A DNA stretch of 64,000 bases, taken from NCBI RefSeq assembly GCF_000015245.1, contig NC_008700.1:2672001-2736000 (forward strand), read 5' to 3'. Below the pieces are notes generated by a model. That model worked only from the letters and a program-made list of their open reading frames with translations, searched no databases and was not told where the DNA came from. This document shows positions 18,239 through 27,038 of the stretch, piece by piece (the first letter of the stretch is position 1; every line of letters starts with the position of its first letter). Position numbers and translations under genes: made by a program. The stretch is from Shewanella amazonensis SB2B (lineage in GTDB: Bacteria; Pseudomonadota; Gammaproteobacteria; Enterobacterales; Shewanellaceae).

Positions 18239-18265
18239 CAAAACGCGGCCTGGCCGCGTTTTTTT
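18239..18265 (+). terminator. Rho-independent terminator after bactofilin gene
   Basis: The stem AACGCGGCC / GGCCGCGTT with a 1-2 base loop is followed by seven T residues. Confidence 0.9.
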
Positions 18266-18377
18266 GCTCCCCACGAGCGCGAGGTTAAGTGATTGTTAAA
18301 AACATGACATTTATCAAAGCCACAGTCGGCAGGCTTTGCTAGTGTAGTTACATTAATCACCCTCTTTTTTGCTCTCG

Positions 18378-19370
18378 ATGAACAAGCCTTTGGATAAACA
18401 ACTGGCAGAGCTCGATATTTTTTCACTGCTGCTCTTTCGCGCCATCTTCGAGACCGGGCACGCCAACATCGCTGCCAGACAGTTGGATGTGTCTGCCCCC
18501 AAAGTCAGCCGGGCACTCGCCAGCTTACGGCTTATCTTTGCCGATGAGCTCTTCTATCGCCGTCAGCAGGGGTTCAGACCAACTCCGCTGGCAGAGCAGA
18601 TCTATCCTGCCATTCGCGAGCTGACCGACAGTATTAACCTCCTTGGCATGCAGCTTAAAGACCATCAGGCATTCCACAGACAAGAGTGTCAGGTATTCGA
18701 CCTGGCCGTCAGTTCCGGGATACTGACGACCCTGGCGTTGGAATTCAACCGCAGAGAAGGGCTCTGCCCTTCCGTGGTGTTACATCATTGGCAGGAAAAT
18801 ACGGCCGACAGGATACATGCCGGCGAGCTGGATTTGGGCCTGGCATTGGCACCTGAACCACATACCGAACTCAGTTACGAACGCCTTTGCGACGCCCCCG
18901 GTCTTTGCCTGGTCGGCGCGGCCAATCACCCTATTTGGCAATATACCGATATTTGTCTTGAGCACATCTGCGAATATCCGTTTTTGTGCATGAACTACCC
19001 CGGATTCAACGATAAAGTTGACCCGCTGGAGCTGTTTTGCCACAGGGAAGGCCTTATTCCACCCACGGTGCTGAGGGTGACGGATAAAGAAGAATGGTTT
19101 GGCCATCTTTTGTGCCAACACAGCCTGGCATTTGCCTCGCCGCTGGAATGGGGATTACTGAATGCCTTGCCCGGTGTTGAAATCAAACATCTGCCTGCAA
19201 AGGAAATTTCCCGTCTGCACAGTGGTTCTGCCGTGCCCGGCCTCTACCTTATCGAAAAGCCTGCCCATCACCGCCGATACAGCCCAGACGACAGGGAAAA
19301 ATTGCTGCACATTATCTCGCTCACATTGGGATTGGTAACCGAGGATCATCCGGTAAATTTCAGCATCTAA
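18378..19370 (+). CDS. LysR-family transcriptional regulator
   Basis: Regulator of about 330 residues. The N-terminal winged helix-turn-helix reads A-N-I-A-A-R-Q-L-D-V-S-A-P-K-V-S-R-A-L-A-S-L (about residues 31-52), followed by a divergent substrate-binding domain. ATG at 18378 was preferred over a TTG three codons upstream. It lies directly upstream of the decaheme cytochrome gene in the same direction, with a perfect palindrome between them, so control of that cytochrome is plausible. Confidence 0.87.
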   Translation: MNKPLDKQLAELDIFSLLLFRAIFETGHANIAARQLDVSAPKVSRALASLRLIFADELFYRRQQGFRPTPLAEQIYPAIRELTDSINLLGMQLKDHQAFHRQECQVFDLAVSSGILTTLALEFNRREGLCPSVVLHHWQENTADRIHAGELDLGLALAPEPHTELSYERLCDAPGLCLVGAANHPIWQYTDICLEHICEYPFLCMNYPGFNDKVDPLELFCHREGLIPPTVLRVTDKEEWFGHLLCQHSLAFASPLEWGLLNALPGVEIKHLPAKEISRLHSGSAVPGLYLIEKPAHHRRYSPDDREKLLHIISLTLGLVTEDHPVNFSI

Positions 19371-19417
19371 AATTACCAATTGCCCAAATCGAAATTCACA
19401 AATAAGAGTTTAAAAGC

Positions 19418-19439
19418 CTGTTTCACACATTTGAAACAG
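19418..19439. promoter_or_regulatory. Palindromic candidate operator upstream of the decaheme cytochrome
   Basis: A perfect inverted repeat (CTGTTTCA / TGAAACAG, 6-base spacer) lies 87 bp before the cytochrome start. It fits a LysR-type T-N11-A pattern and immediately follows a LysR-family gene. Confidence 0.55.
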
Positions 19440-19525
19440 ACTCACAACTACCACTTTATATATATATTCATCGTCCTATAGTGGAAATACTGCAATAGCA
19501 GTCTTAAAGGCTATAAAGGGACGCG

Positions 19526-21793
19526 ATGATGAAAAACTACAACAGATCACTGCTGACGATAGCACTCCTCAGTGCTCTGACCCTTACCGCATGCGGCGAC
19601 GGTAAAGATGGTCAGGACGGCGCACCTGGTACACCGGGCACTCCCGGTACCCCAGGCGAACCTGGTAAACCAGGTACCCCAGCCGGCTCGTTCGTAACCA
19701 GTGCAGATAAAGCCGCCGATGTGACTTTCGAAATACTCCCAGCCGACATCAACGTGGCTGGTTCAGGTGACTTTGCGATTAAATTCAAAGCCATGGGCAA
19801 GAACGCTCAAGGCAGTTCAGTCCCCTTCTCCGGACTGGATATGGTCTCGCTCTATTCAATGACCCTGGCGGCCAACAGCTCTGGCAGCGGCGCGCCACTG
19901 GAATGGGTGAACAATGCCATGGTGCAGGACCTGGGCTCTTCCATGTACTGTACTCTTACTGGCACCTACAGCTCCCGTGGACAAACAGGTAATGCGTGTA
20001 TTCTGGTGGAAGATGCCGACGAGCCCGGCACATACACAGGTACCTGGACCCATGAAGGCGCAGCGCCCATCATGAACCCCAATGATGACCTCAATGCCAC
20101 TCACCGCTTGTTCCTGCGCGCATATAACGTGAAGGACAGCGGTGGTACTGCGCTCTCTGACAAGGTGCTCTCTGACCGACTGGACTACGTGCCAGCCACA
20201 GGTGCCATCGTTGAAGCCACAGGCAAAGACACTGTGACCGACGCAGCCTGTATCAGCTGTCACGGCAACGTGGACGGCCGTATTGCGAATATAGGCGCCC
20301 ACCACAATTATCAAAGTGTGGAAAACTGTATCGCCTGCCACAACCCCGACAACCAGCCCGATGAAGATCAACTCGCCGAAGGTTGGCTGTTTGATTTCGG
20401 CCCCATGATCCACCGTATCCACGCCGGACACCATATCAGTGACTTCCTCTCAGGCGAAGCCAAGGAATACTTTGGCGAACTGGGTTTCCCCGGCGAGCTG
20501 CGTGAATGTACCAGTTGCCACAATAACGGTCCTTCCTGGAGCAATAACCTGTACCGTCAGGCGTGCGTTGGCTGTCACATTAACGTTAACTTTGAAACCG
20601 GTGAAGGCCACTCTGATTTCGACTTGGCACAAGCCGACGATACTCAGTGTAAATCCTGTCACGCCAGTGGCAGCTTGAGCCCAGCGATTGCGCACAAGGT
20701 AGGCAACAGGGCAATTGAGCAAGAACAAGTCGTGCTTGATTTCCAAGGTGTGACAGTGACTGACAACGGCGACGGCACCAGCGCACTCACTGTAAAAACT
20801 AAGGTGACTATCAATGGTGCGACACCTGCCGATGGCACTATGCTGGATCCTTACATGCCACGTCTGTCTACCGGTCTGCTAATTGGTAATGTTGACACAG
20901 ACGGCAATCCAATACGTGGATTGGGTATGCCTGTCAATGGCGTAGCAATGACAGGTGGTGTCCTGACAACGACCAAGAGCTTCCCGTCTTCGCGTCTGAC
21001 AGGCTCTCTCTACGTGACTGCAGAAGTGATGGTATGCGGAGCGGGCGGTAAAGCCGTGATGTGTGCCAATGGCGACTACACAGAAGTATCTGCCAGCGCC
21101 CATGTTAAATACTACAATCTGGATGATCCGGACGCGGCAGCACTGCAAGCACGAATGAGCGACTTGGACCGCGTCACCGTGAGCGAAGCCAAATGTAACA
21201 GCTGTCACAATAACCTCACTCACATTAAGGCACCACGCCACGGTGTGAGCGAGTTTACCCAGTGTATGGATTGTCACAACAACAGATACCCTGGTTCATA
21301 CCATGGCAATGTTGAATACAACACTGGCGAAGTTGATGCCGATGGTAACCCAATCATGGCAACTGTTGAAGGGTTAACCTACAGCAACCGCGACCTCATG
21401 ACAGTGGCACACCGCTTCCACTCTGGAACATTCGGTGGTGGCATTTACCTCGATAAAAACATGGAAACTGTTGGTTACCCTGCCCCAGCGACAGACTGCA
21501 GCGTATGTCACAAAGACGATGCCAACTTCTTCGCCAACGACGGTGGTTTAACCTCAGGTAAGCGTTCAATTCAGGTCACCTCCACAGAGTACATTACCCC
21601 TGTGGCCGAAGCCTGCCGTACTTGCCACGCTCACTCAGATGGCGCCGCACTGGCCCACTTCAAGAGCAATGGTGCTTACGTTCAGGGTGAACCTGCAACC
21701 ACCAGCAACCTGCCGGTAGAAAGCTGCGCCACCTGTCACGCAGAGGGTAAAGCTTACGGTATCGATAAGGTGCACGCAGAGGCCTCTCACTAA
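19526..21793 (+). CDS. OmcA/MtrC-family decaheme c-type cytochrome, outer-membrane lipoprotein
   Basis: Predicted outer-membrane cytochrome of 755 residues for electron transfer to extracellular acceptors. The lipobox ends at Cys23 (L-T-L-T-A-C). Residues about 25-52 form a collagen-like stretch of G-x-P triplets (G-T-P-G-T-P-G-E-P). Ten C-x-x-C-H haem sites are present: five in the first half and five in the second, the pattern of the two pentaheme domains of MtrC/MtrF/OmcA. No MtrA or MtrB partner is in the window, so it would have to use a porin-cytochrome conduit encoded elsewhere. ATG at 19526 or 19529 is possible. Confidence 0.92.
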   Translation: MMKNYNRSLLTIALLSALTLTACGDGKDGQDGAPGTPGTPGTPGEPGKPGTPAGSFVTSADKAADVTFEILPADINVAGSGDFAIKFKAMGKNAQGSSVPFSGLDMVSLYSMTLAANSSGSGAPLEWVNNAMVQDLGSSMYCTLTGTYSSRGQTGNACILVEDADEPGTYTGTWTHEGAAPIMNPNDDLNATHRLFLRAYNVKDSGGTALSDKVLSDRLDYVPATGAIVEATGKDTVTDAACISCHGNVDGRIANIGAHHNYQSVENCIACHNPDNQPDEDQLAEGWLFDFGPMIHRIHAGHHISDFLSGEAKEYFGELGFPGELRECTSCHNNGPSWSNNLYRQACVGCHINVNFETGEGHSDFDLAQADDTQCKSCHASGSLSPAIAHKVGNRAIEQEQVVLDFQGVTVTDNGDGTSALTVKTKVTINGATPADGTMLDPYMPRLSTGLLIGNVDTDGNPIRGLGMPVNGVAMTGGVLTTTKSFPSSRLTGSLYVTAEVMVCGAGGKAVMCANGDYTEVSASAHVKYYNLDDPDAAALQARMSDLDRVTVSEAKCNSCHNNLTHIKAPRHGVSEFTQCMDCHNNRYPGSYHGNVEYNTGEVDADGNPIMATVEGLTYSNRDLMTVAHRFHSGTFGGGIYLDKNMETVGYPAPATDCSVCHKDDANFFANDGGLTSGKRSIQVTSTEYITPVAEACRTCHAHSDGAALAHFKSNGAYVQGEPATTSNLPVESCATCHAEGKAYGIDKVHAEASH

Positions 21794-21843
21794 GAGGGTA
21801 CCTTTGGGCTGCCCTGCAAAGCCCAGTTCTCTGCAAACCCATC

Positions 21844-21866
21844 GGGGGCCTTCGGGCCCCCGTTTT
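21844..21866 (+). terminator. Rho-independent terminator after the decaheme cytochrome
   Basis: The stem GGGGGCC / GGCCCCC with a TTCG-like loop is followed by GTTTT. Confidence 0.85.
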
Positions 21867-21873
21867 CATTCCT

Positions 21874-21938
21874 GATTGCTATGGCTTAGTGCTATGGCTG
21901 ATTGCTAGGGTTGATTGCTAGGGTTGATTACTGAGGCT
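21874..21938. repeat. Degenerate 13-bp tandem repeat overlapping a gene 3' end
   Basis: About five copies of a 13-bp unit of the form GATTGCTAGGGTT; two copies (21900-21925) are identical and the others diverged. The repeat supplies the last codons and the TAG stop of the leftward DUF2982-like gene. The unit carries CTAG and 13 is 1 modulo 3. Confidence 0.8.
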
Positions 21939-22610
21939 GAGTTGCAGCGCCTTGAACTCCCTCAGTCGCCTGGCAACAACCACAGGTTCATCATCAAGGG
22001 CATCGGCGGGGATATAGAGGTGATAGCCAAGCCGCTTATCCAGCAGCAGGCAGCGATGGCCAAACATCGCCAGCACGCCGCGATACCGCTCGCCATGGGT
22101 GAGCAGGGGGGTAAATTCGGCGCCAAGCTGGGTTTCAAGGGATTCGAGTGTGTCGTCCTGCGCCGCAGCCGTCATCAATAACGGACGCTGTTCGGACAAA
22201 AGCCCGGTGGCAAGTCTGGGAGAGATACTATCAAGCACCGGATTGATTTTTTTAACTTTAATGCCGATAAAAGGCAAGTCCAGGCTATCCAATCCCTGGC
22301 TTACGCGGGGGACATCGATGCGCTGAATGTTCTCCCAGTCAAGCCGGTATTGCCCTCTACGATGAAAAAACACCAATCCTCCGGCGTCGCCTTTGAGCGA
22401 CTCGGGAGGTTGTGACACCTTGGCATACCCCAGCACCAGGCCCACGGCCCCCAGGGTAAATAGCACCAAGCCCGGGCCAAACCAGTGTCTGGCGGTGATA
22501 AAAATCAGCAGCGAAACACACAGCAGCAGTGCACTTATTACGGTTAAGGTGATGCCGTTTCGCTTGGTGGCCGCTACGATGGAAAAATGTCCATTTCTTT
22601 GCTCTGTCAT
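21918..22610 (-). CDS. DUF2982-like membrane protein of unknown function
   Basis: Protein of 230 residues with two predicted membrane helices (about 21-40 and 44-62) followed by a soluble domain. It resembles a family of uncharacterised proteins in Shewanella and Vibrio that I believe is DUF2982; I am not certain of the number. Its start overlaps the stop of elyC by 4 bp, so the two are translationally coupled. The C-terminus (S-L-S-N-Q-P) and the TAG stop lie inside a 13-bp tandem repeat. Confidence 0.75.
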   Translation of the reverse strand: MTEQRNGHFSIVAATKRNGITLTVISALLLCVSLLIFITARHWFGPGLVLFTLGAVGLVLGYAKVSQPPESLKGDAGGLVFFHRRGQYRLDWENIQRIDVPRVSQGLDSLDLPFIGIKVKKINPVLDSISPRLATGLLSEQRPLLMTAAAQDDTLESLETQLGAEFTPLLTHGERYRGVLAMFGHRCLLLDKRLGYHLYIPADALDDEPVVVARRLREFKALQLSLSNQP

Positions 22611-23344
22611 GCCCCGTACCTCAACTCAAACCACAGAGTGCCAACATATTCATGGATAGCCTTTTGTGCGCTGTTCAGGGCGTCGGCATTTAGTCGCCAC
22701 CAGGTGGATTGGCGCGCAGTAAAATCGGTGGGGGCCGCGTCTGCAGTGATTCCCTCGTGGGCAAACATGGCCATGGCCCGTGGCATATGGGCAGCTGAGG
22801 TGACAAGTCTTAATGCCCCCTGAAGCCCCAGCGCCTTTATCTGCCGAGCCTCTTCCAGCGTGTCCCTGGCAAGGGGCAAGGCAATTATCTGCGCCTCGGG
22901 TACACCAAGCTCCATCGCGGCCTGTTTCATCACGTCTGCATGGGCAAAACGATTGTAGTCACTGCGATAGCCACTCACGATGAGGGTGCAATCCTGCCCG
23001 AGTGACATTTGTTTAAGCCCTTCTGTCAAACGGGCCAGCGCCACCGGTGACAACTGCTGTACTGCGCTGCCGAAGATGGCATCATCATGCTCAGATCCCA
23101 GAACCGACACTACACAGTCACCCAAAATGGGCCTTGGGTTGGCGCTGTAGCGCTGCTCAAGTGGGCTGATTATCAAATTGCTGCCGAAGGTGGACGACAA
23201 AAATACCAGCGCGGCGATGGATAACATCAGCAGTGAACGCGCCAGCGCGCGTCGTCGCCATATCAAAAGCACCAGCAGCAACACCAACACCAGCAAAGGA
23301 ATGGGCATCACCAGCAGTGAGAGGAGCTTTTTGAGTAAAAACAT
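22607..23344 (-). CDS. elyC: ElyC/SanA/YdcF family envelope protein
   Basis: Inner-membrane protein of 245 residues with two N-terminal membrane helices (about 7-28 and 36-52) and a DUF218 domain. Conserved family segments are visible: V-V-S-V-L-G-S-E, L-I-V-S-G-Y-R-S, the L-A-R-D-T-L-E-E-A stretch and L-V-T-S-A-A-H-M-P-R-A. E. coli ElyC affects lipid-carrier and peptidoglycan metabolism. It is the upstream partner of a coupled two-gene unit with the DUF2982-like gene. Confidence 0.85.
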   Translation of the reverse strand: MFLLKKLLSLLVMPIPLLVLVLLLVLLIWRRRALARSLLMLSIAALVFLSSTFGSNLIISPLEQRYSANPRPILGDCVVSVLGSEHDDAIFGSAVQQLSPVALARLTEGLKQMSLGQDCTLIVSGYRSDYNRFAHADVMKQAAMELGVPEAQIIALPLARDTLEEARQIKALGLQGALRLVTSAAHMPRAMAMFAHEGITADAAPTDFTARQSTWWRLNADALNSAQKAIHEYVGTLWFELRYGA

Positions 23345-23412
23345 GGATAAATCTTGCCTTAAACGCGATGAGGCAAGAGCTTACCCAAGGAGAGAAGTTG
23401 TGGCCAGCTGAA

Positions 23413-23450
23413 AAAACGCCTTGCCGGCATGAAAGCAGACAAGGCGTTTT
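23413..23450 (-). terminator. Rho-independent terminator after mak
   Basis: An 11-bp stem (AAAACGCCTTG / CAAGGCGTTTT) with a 16-base loop ends in T residues on the minus strand. It lies about 35 bp past the mak stop. Confidence 0.8.
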
Positions 23451-23483
23451 CTGAGTCATCGGAAAATCGCGACGATAGCAGGA

Positions 23484-24383
23484 TCAGCGCTTTTCCCACA
23501 GCCAGGCGGCGCCGCGGACGCCGGAAGAACAGCCATAGAGGTTCTGTACCACAGGGGTGCGGCACTCACGGCCCACAACATACTTTGGCAAAATGGCAGG
23601 CAGCCGGGCATAGATAGCCTGCACATTGGACATACCACCGCCGAGGACGATGGCATCGGGGTCGAGCATATTGATCACATGGGCAAGCGAGCGGGCCAAC
23701 CGGTCCAGATAGCGGTCAAATACCAGATTGGCGAGCTCATCACCAGCATCTACCAAAGACATGATTTCCGCGCCATTTTGAGCGGTGCCACCACTGTTCC
23801 TGAAATCACGCACAAAGCCAGTGCCAGAGACAAAGGTCTCGATGCAATCTTTGTTGCCGCAAAAGCATTCGGTGGTGTTGAATTCATCCGGGCGCATCCA
23901 GGGCAAGGGGTTATGGCCCCACTCACCGCCAATGCCGTTGCCGCCTTCATGCACCCGGCCATCGAAGGCAAGCCCGGCGCCGCAACCCGTACCTAAAATG
24001 GCGCCAAACACCACGCGTTTTCCGGCAGCCGCACCATCTACGGCCTCAGAGACCGCAAAACAGTTGGCGTCGTTGGCGACCCGCACTTCCCGGTTGAGTA
24101 GAGCACCCAGGTCACGGTCAAGAGGATGACCATTAATCCAGGTCGAGTTGGCATTTTTCACCAGCCCTGTATAGGGAGAAATCACGCCGGGAATGCCAAT
24201 ACCGAGACTACCCTGAGTCCCCAGCGTGGCTTCGGCTTCGTTCACCAGGGTCACAACGGCATTCAGAGTGCCCTGATATTCTCTTGGCGTCGCAATACGC
24301 TTACGGAAAAGCTCACTGCCATCTTCTCCCAAGGCCACCAGCTCAATCTTGGTGCCACCGAGATCCACCCCCATTCGCATCAT
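23484..24383 (-). CDS. mak: ROK-family fructokinase (Mak-like)
   Basis: Sugar kinase of 299 residues, closely similar to E. coli manno(fructo)kinase Mak. The ATP-binding D-L-G-G-T-K-I-E (residues 7-14), catalytic Asp in N-D-A-N-C, and the ROK zinc site (G-E-W-G-H-N followed by C-F-C-G-N-K-D-C) are all present. The C-terminal S-S-G-V-R-G-A-A-W-L-W is almost identical to Mak. Several ATGs cluster at the start (24383, 24380, 24374). It follows cysQ by 27 bp and ends at a terminator. Confidence 0.93.
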   Translation of the reverse strand: MMRMGVDLGGTKIELVALGEDGSELFRKRIATPREYQGTLNAVVTLVNEAEATLGTQGSLGIGIPGVISPYTGLVKNANSTWINGHPLDRDLGALLNREVRVANDANCFAVSEAVDGAAAGKRVVFGAILGTGCGAGLAFDGRVHEGGNGIGGEWGHNPLPWMRPDEFNTTECFCGNKDCIETFVSGTGFVRDFRNSGGTAQNGAEIMSLVDAGDELANLVFDRYLDRLARSLAHVINMLDPDAIVLGGGMSNVQAIYARLPAILPKYVVGRECRTPVVQNLYGCSSGVRGAAWLWEKR

Positions 24384-24410
24384 CTGCTTTCTCCATTTCA
24401 GCCTGGGCTG

Positions 24411-25202
24411 TTAATGAGTGTTCCACCCCGGGGCAGTTGCCATAAACCAAGGGTTAAGAAGCTGTTCTTTTTTGTTGTAAACCAGCGGGTTGGACTCGCC
24501 ATACACCACCACCCTGCCCCCGGCGCTCTCCAGCACCGCCTGGGCAGCTGCCGTGTCCCACTCGCTGGTTGGCCCAAGACGCGGGTACAGGTCTGCCCGC
24601 CCTTCGGCAAGCATGCAAAATTTAAGCGAGCTGCCCACACTGAGAAGCTCATGGTCGCCAAGGTCGGCCAAATAACCCGCCATCTCGGCAGACTGATGTG
24701 AGCGACTGCCAACAACCACGGGAACGTCGCGTTTTTGCGCACTACCCTGCAATGGTTGCTGCTTTCCCTGACACTCGAGCCAGGCGCCCAGTCCCTCTGC
24801 TCCGAGATAACAGGTATCCAGGACGGGGGCAAACACCACACCGGCTACGGCAATGCCATCTCTCACCAGCGCAATATTGACGGTAAACTCACCATTGCGC
24901 TTGATAAACTCCTTGGTGCCATCGAGGGGATCGATAAGGAAGTACTCCTGCCACTGACGGCGGGTTTCCCAGTCAATAACGGCCTCTTCTGACAGCACCG
25001 GTGTAAACGGAAAGGCCGCAGCGAGCTGCTCGATTATCACGGTATGGCTGGCCAAATCAGCGGCAGTCACCGGGCTGTCGTCGCTTTTCTGAGTCACGGC
25101 CACGTCACCCTGCCCGTACACTGCCATTATGGCCGCACCAGCCTGACGGGCTATCTGCCCCAGCTTATCCAGTGTCGTTTTATCCAATGCCACCAATGTC
25201 AT
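24411..25202 (-). CDS. cysQ: 3'(2'),5'-bisphosphate nucleotidase CysQ
   Basis: Hydrolyses 3'-phosphoadenosine 5'-phosphate to AMP during sulfate assimilation; 263 residues. The inositol-phosphatase family metal sites are present (E-E at S-E-E-A-V-I-D-W, and D-P-L-D-G-T-K-E-F-I). ATG at 25202 is preceded by a strong AGGAGG at 6 bp; the longer frame upstream is not supported. It heads a short unit with mak. Confidence 0.93.
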   Translation of the reverse strand: MTLVALDKTTLDKLGQIARQAGAAIMAVYGQGDVAVTQKSDDSPVTAADLASHTVIIEQLAAAFPFTPVLSEEAVIDWETRRQWQEYFLIDPLDGTKEFIKRNGEFTVNIALVRDGIAVAGVVFAPVLDTCYLGAEGLGAWLECQGKQQPLQGSAQKRDVPVVVGSRSHQSAEMAGYLADLGDHELLSVGSSLKFCMLAEGRADLYPRLGPTSEWDTAAAQAVLESAGGRVVVYGESNPLVYNKKEQLLNPWFMATAPGWNTH

Positions 25203-25440
25203 ATATCCTCCTGCAACCTGTGGTCCGTGATGTTCTGGCCAAGCAAAAACCGCCATTATGCCACTGGCACCCGGTAGGAAATAATAACAATTTCGTTAAA
25301 TTCAGTGCCAAAGATACTAAGGCAGCACCTGCTCTGAGAAAAGACCTGCCTGAGGCTGTGCATTCGTATTCAGGGCGAACACGGGTGGCCCAGCCGCCAT
25401 ATCCAGCTGCGAGGTCTGGCAACCCAATCAAGCGGCCAGT

Positions 25441-26196
25441 TCAGAGCACCGGCCTGAAATAGCGGATGAGTTCGTCAAGATGTTGATGGCCCCGTTGCTG
25501 TAAAAAATGCAATAACGCCATAGGGCTCTCATTAAGGAGCCGCTGGCGGGGATAATCGGCGGCATCCACAATAGCCAGCGAGCGGTCAAATCCCCCCAAA
25601 TCAAAGGCAACGTGGGCATCAGATCCCATCACCAATTGGGCGTCCAATTTTGTGGCCATTCGCGCTATGGCAAGACAATTCTCTTCGCTGCCCTTACGGG
25701 AAGCCGTAAAAGAAGAGTTGTTGATTTCCAGCGCCACATTGCATGCCTTGGCAGCACCGACCACCGCCTCCACATCAATGGGGTACGCCGGGTTACCCGG
25801 ATGCGTGATGATATCTACCAGCCCCGACTCCATGGTGGCTATCATGGCGCGGGTGTGGGTAAGCCTGTCGGCGGGGGCAAACACAGGCTCATGAAATCCG
25901 GCCTGCACCAGATCAAGCTCCGACAGATACTCGCCGAAATAATCAATTTCGCCTTTTTCATTCATGATGTTGGCTTCAATACCCCGCAGAATCCCCACCC
26001 CATTCCATATTCTGGGCAGCACACGTAAATTCACAAAATGCCAGAAATGCGGTGCATCTTTCATCGCCGGACCATGGTCCGTGGTGGCAAACAGGCGAAT
26101 GCCCTTTTCCTTCGCCACCGCCAGATAATCATGGATGGTACTGTAGGCATGGGTGGACGCCACTGTGTGGCTGTGAGTATCGACCGGAAACTGCAT
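25441..26196 (-). CDS. PHP-family phosphatase, YcdX-like
   Basis: Trinuclear-zinc phosphatase of 251 residues similar to E. coli YcdX. The metal-binding PHP motifs are intact: D-T-H-S-H-T near the start, T-T-D-H-G-P, G-F-H-E-P-V-F, T-H-P-G-N-P and G-S-D-A-H. ATG at 26196 follows AAGGAG at the right spacing; an upstream start would add 15 unrelated residues. Its physiological substrate is not known. It is a single gene transcribed leftward. Confidence 0.92.
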   Translation of the reverse strand: MQFPVDTHSHTVASTHAYSTIHDYLAVAKEKGIRLFATTDHGPAMKDAPHFWHFVNLRVLPRIWNGVGILRGIEANIMNEKGEIDYFGEYLSELDLVQAGFHEPVFAPADRLTHTRAMIATMESGLVDIITHPGNPAYPIDVEAVVGAAKACNVALEINNSSFTASRKGSEENCLAIARMATKLDAQLVMGSDAHVAFDLGGFDRSLAIVDAADYPRQRLLNESPMALLHFLQQRGHQHLDELIRYFRPVL

Positions 26197-26422
26197 GGGA
26201 TTCTCCTTCATGGCTTTGGATAACACTCTAGCAGTTGTCACAGCTCAGTTTCGAGATGAGTGCCCATCTTTTATTGTCTGCTCATCACGGCTCTCAAGCT
26301 CAGGTACCGGGCCTCTGTGAGGGCATACTTGCATGTTTAGCATCGGAAAACATAGCGACTTCACCCCATCCTGCGTATCGCGTATGCTGGGTGATCTCCA
26401 CTTTGTTAATCAGGGTACAGCC

Positions 26423-26941
26423 ATGAAATTCTCCCGCTATTTTTTCAGCTTACTCACGACACTGCCGCTGTTGGCCTGCACTCAGGTAGAAGCCCCAGTT
26501 CCAGAGGCGCTTTCGCAATCAACAGGTCACACTGCTGGGGCGGCACAACCTCAGGAAAGCGTAATCGGCGGATCCCTGCCCATTGGAGACAGCAGCCGTA
26601 CTTCGCTTGATTGGCAAGGCAGCTATGAAGGCGTGGTTCCCTGCGCCAGTTGTGAAGGTATCAAAACCCGACTGACATTGAATAACGATGGAACTTACCT
26701 GCTGCAAAGCCAATATCTGGGCAAAGAACAGGATGGTAAAGAACCCAAGGTTTTTGAGGAGCAAGGCAAGTTCAGCTGGAATGCCAGCGGTGGTGCCATC
26801 CAGCTTGAAAACGGCGCCTGGTATCAGGTAGGAGAGAATCAACTGTTTATGCTGGACAGGGAAGGAAAGCGCATAACAGGCGTTCTGGCAGGGCACTATC
26901 GCCTGCTGAAAAAGCAGAGCGCTTTGCTGCCTAGATTCTAG
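26423..26941 (+). CDS. NlpE-like outer-membrane lipoprotein
   Basis: Lipoprotein of 172 residues with lipobox L-L-A-C at residues 15-18 or so (start ATG 26423). The single NlpE N-terminal domain is recognised by G-V-V-P-C-A-S-C-E-G-I-K-T-R-L-T-L, whose C-x-x-C corresponds to the CxxC of E. coli NlpE, the copper-linked activator of the Cpx surface-sensing response. The second domain of E. coli NlpE is missing, as in many marine relatives. The last residues (P-R-F) and the TAG stop are read from a CTAGATT tandem repeat, so the original C-terminus may differ. Confidence 0.85.
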   Translation: MKFSRYFFSLLTTLPLLACTQVEAPVPEALSQSTGHTAGAAQPQESVIGGSLPIGDSSRTSLDWQGSYEGVVPCASCEGIKTRLTLNNDGTYLLQSQYLGKEQDGKEPKVFEEQGKFSWNASGGAIQLENGAWYQVGENQLFMLDREGKRITGVLAGHYRLLKKQSALLPRF

Positions 26942-27034
26942 ATTCTAGATTCTAGATTCTAGAAGCAGTGTTTACTCTGCGCCCCAGATACACTAAGTGT
27001 CGACCGAAAAGCGTCTTGGCAGCCCGCTTGCGGC
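26931..27034. repeat. CTAGATT heptamer array with degenerate hairpin modules
   Basis: Four copies of CTAGATT (26931-26958) are followed by worn copies of the hairpin modules seen in the other arrays: AGCAGTG..CTCTGC, ACACTAAGTGT and CCGCTTGCGG. The first heptamers encode the end and stop of the nlpE-like gene. The array lies between it and the 3' end of the leftward epimerase gene at 27039, so it separates two convergent genes. Confidence 0.8.
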
Positions 27035-27038
27035 GTTA

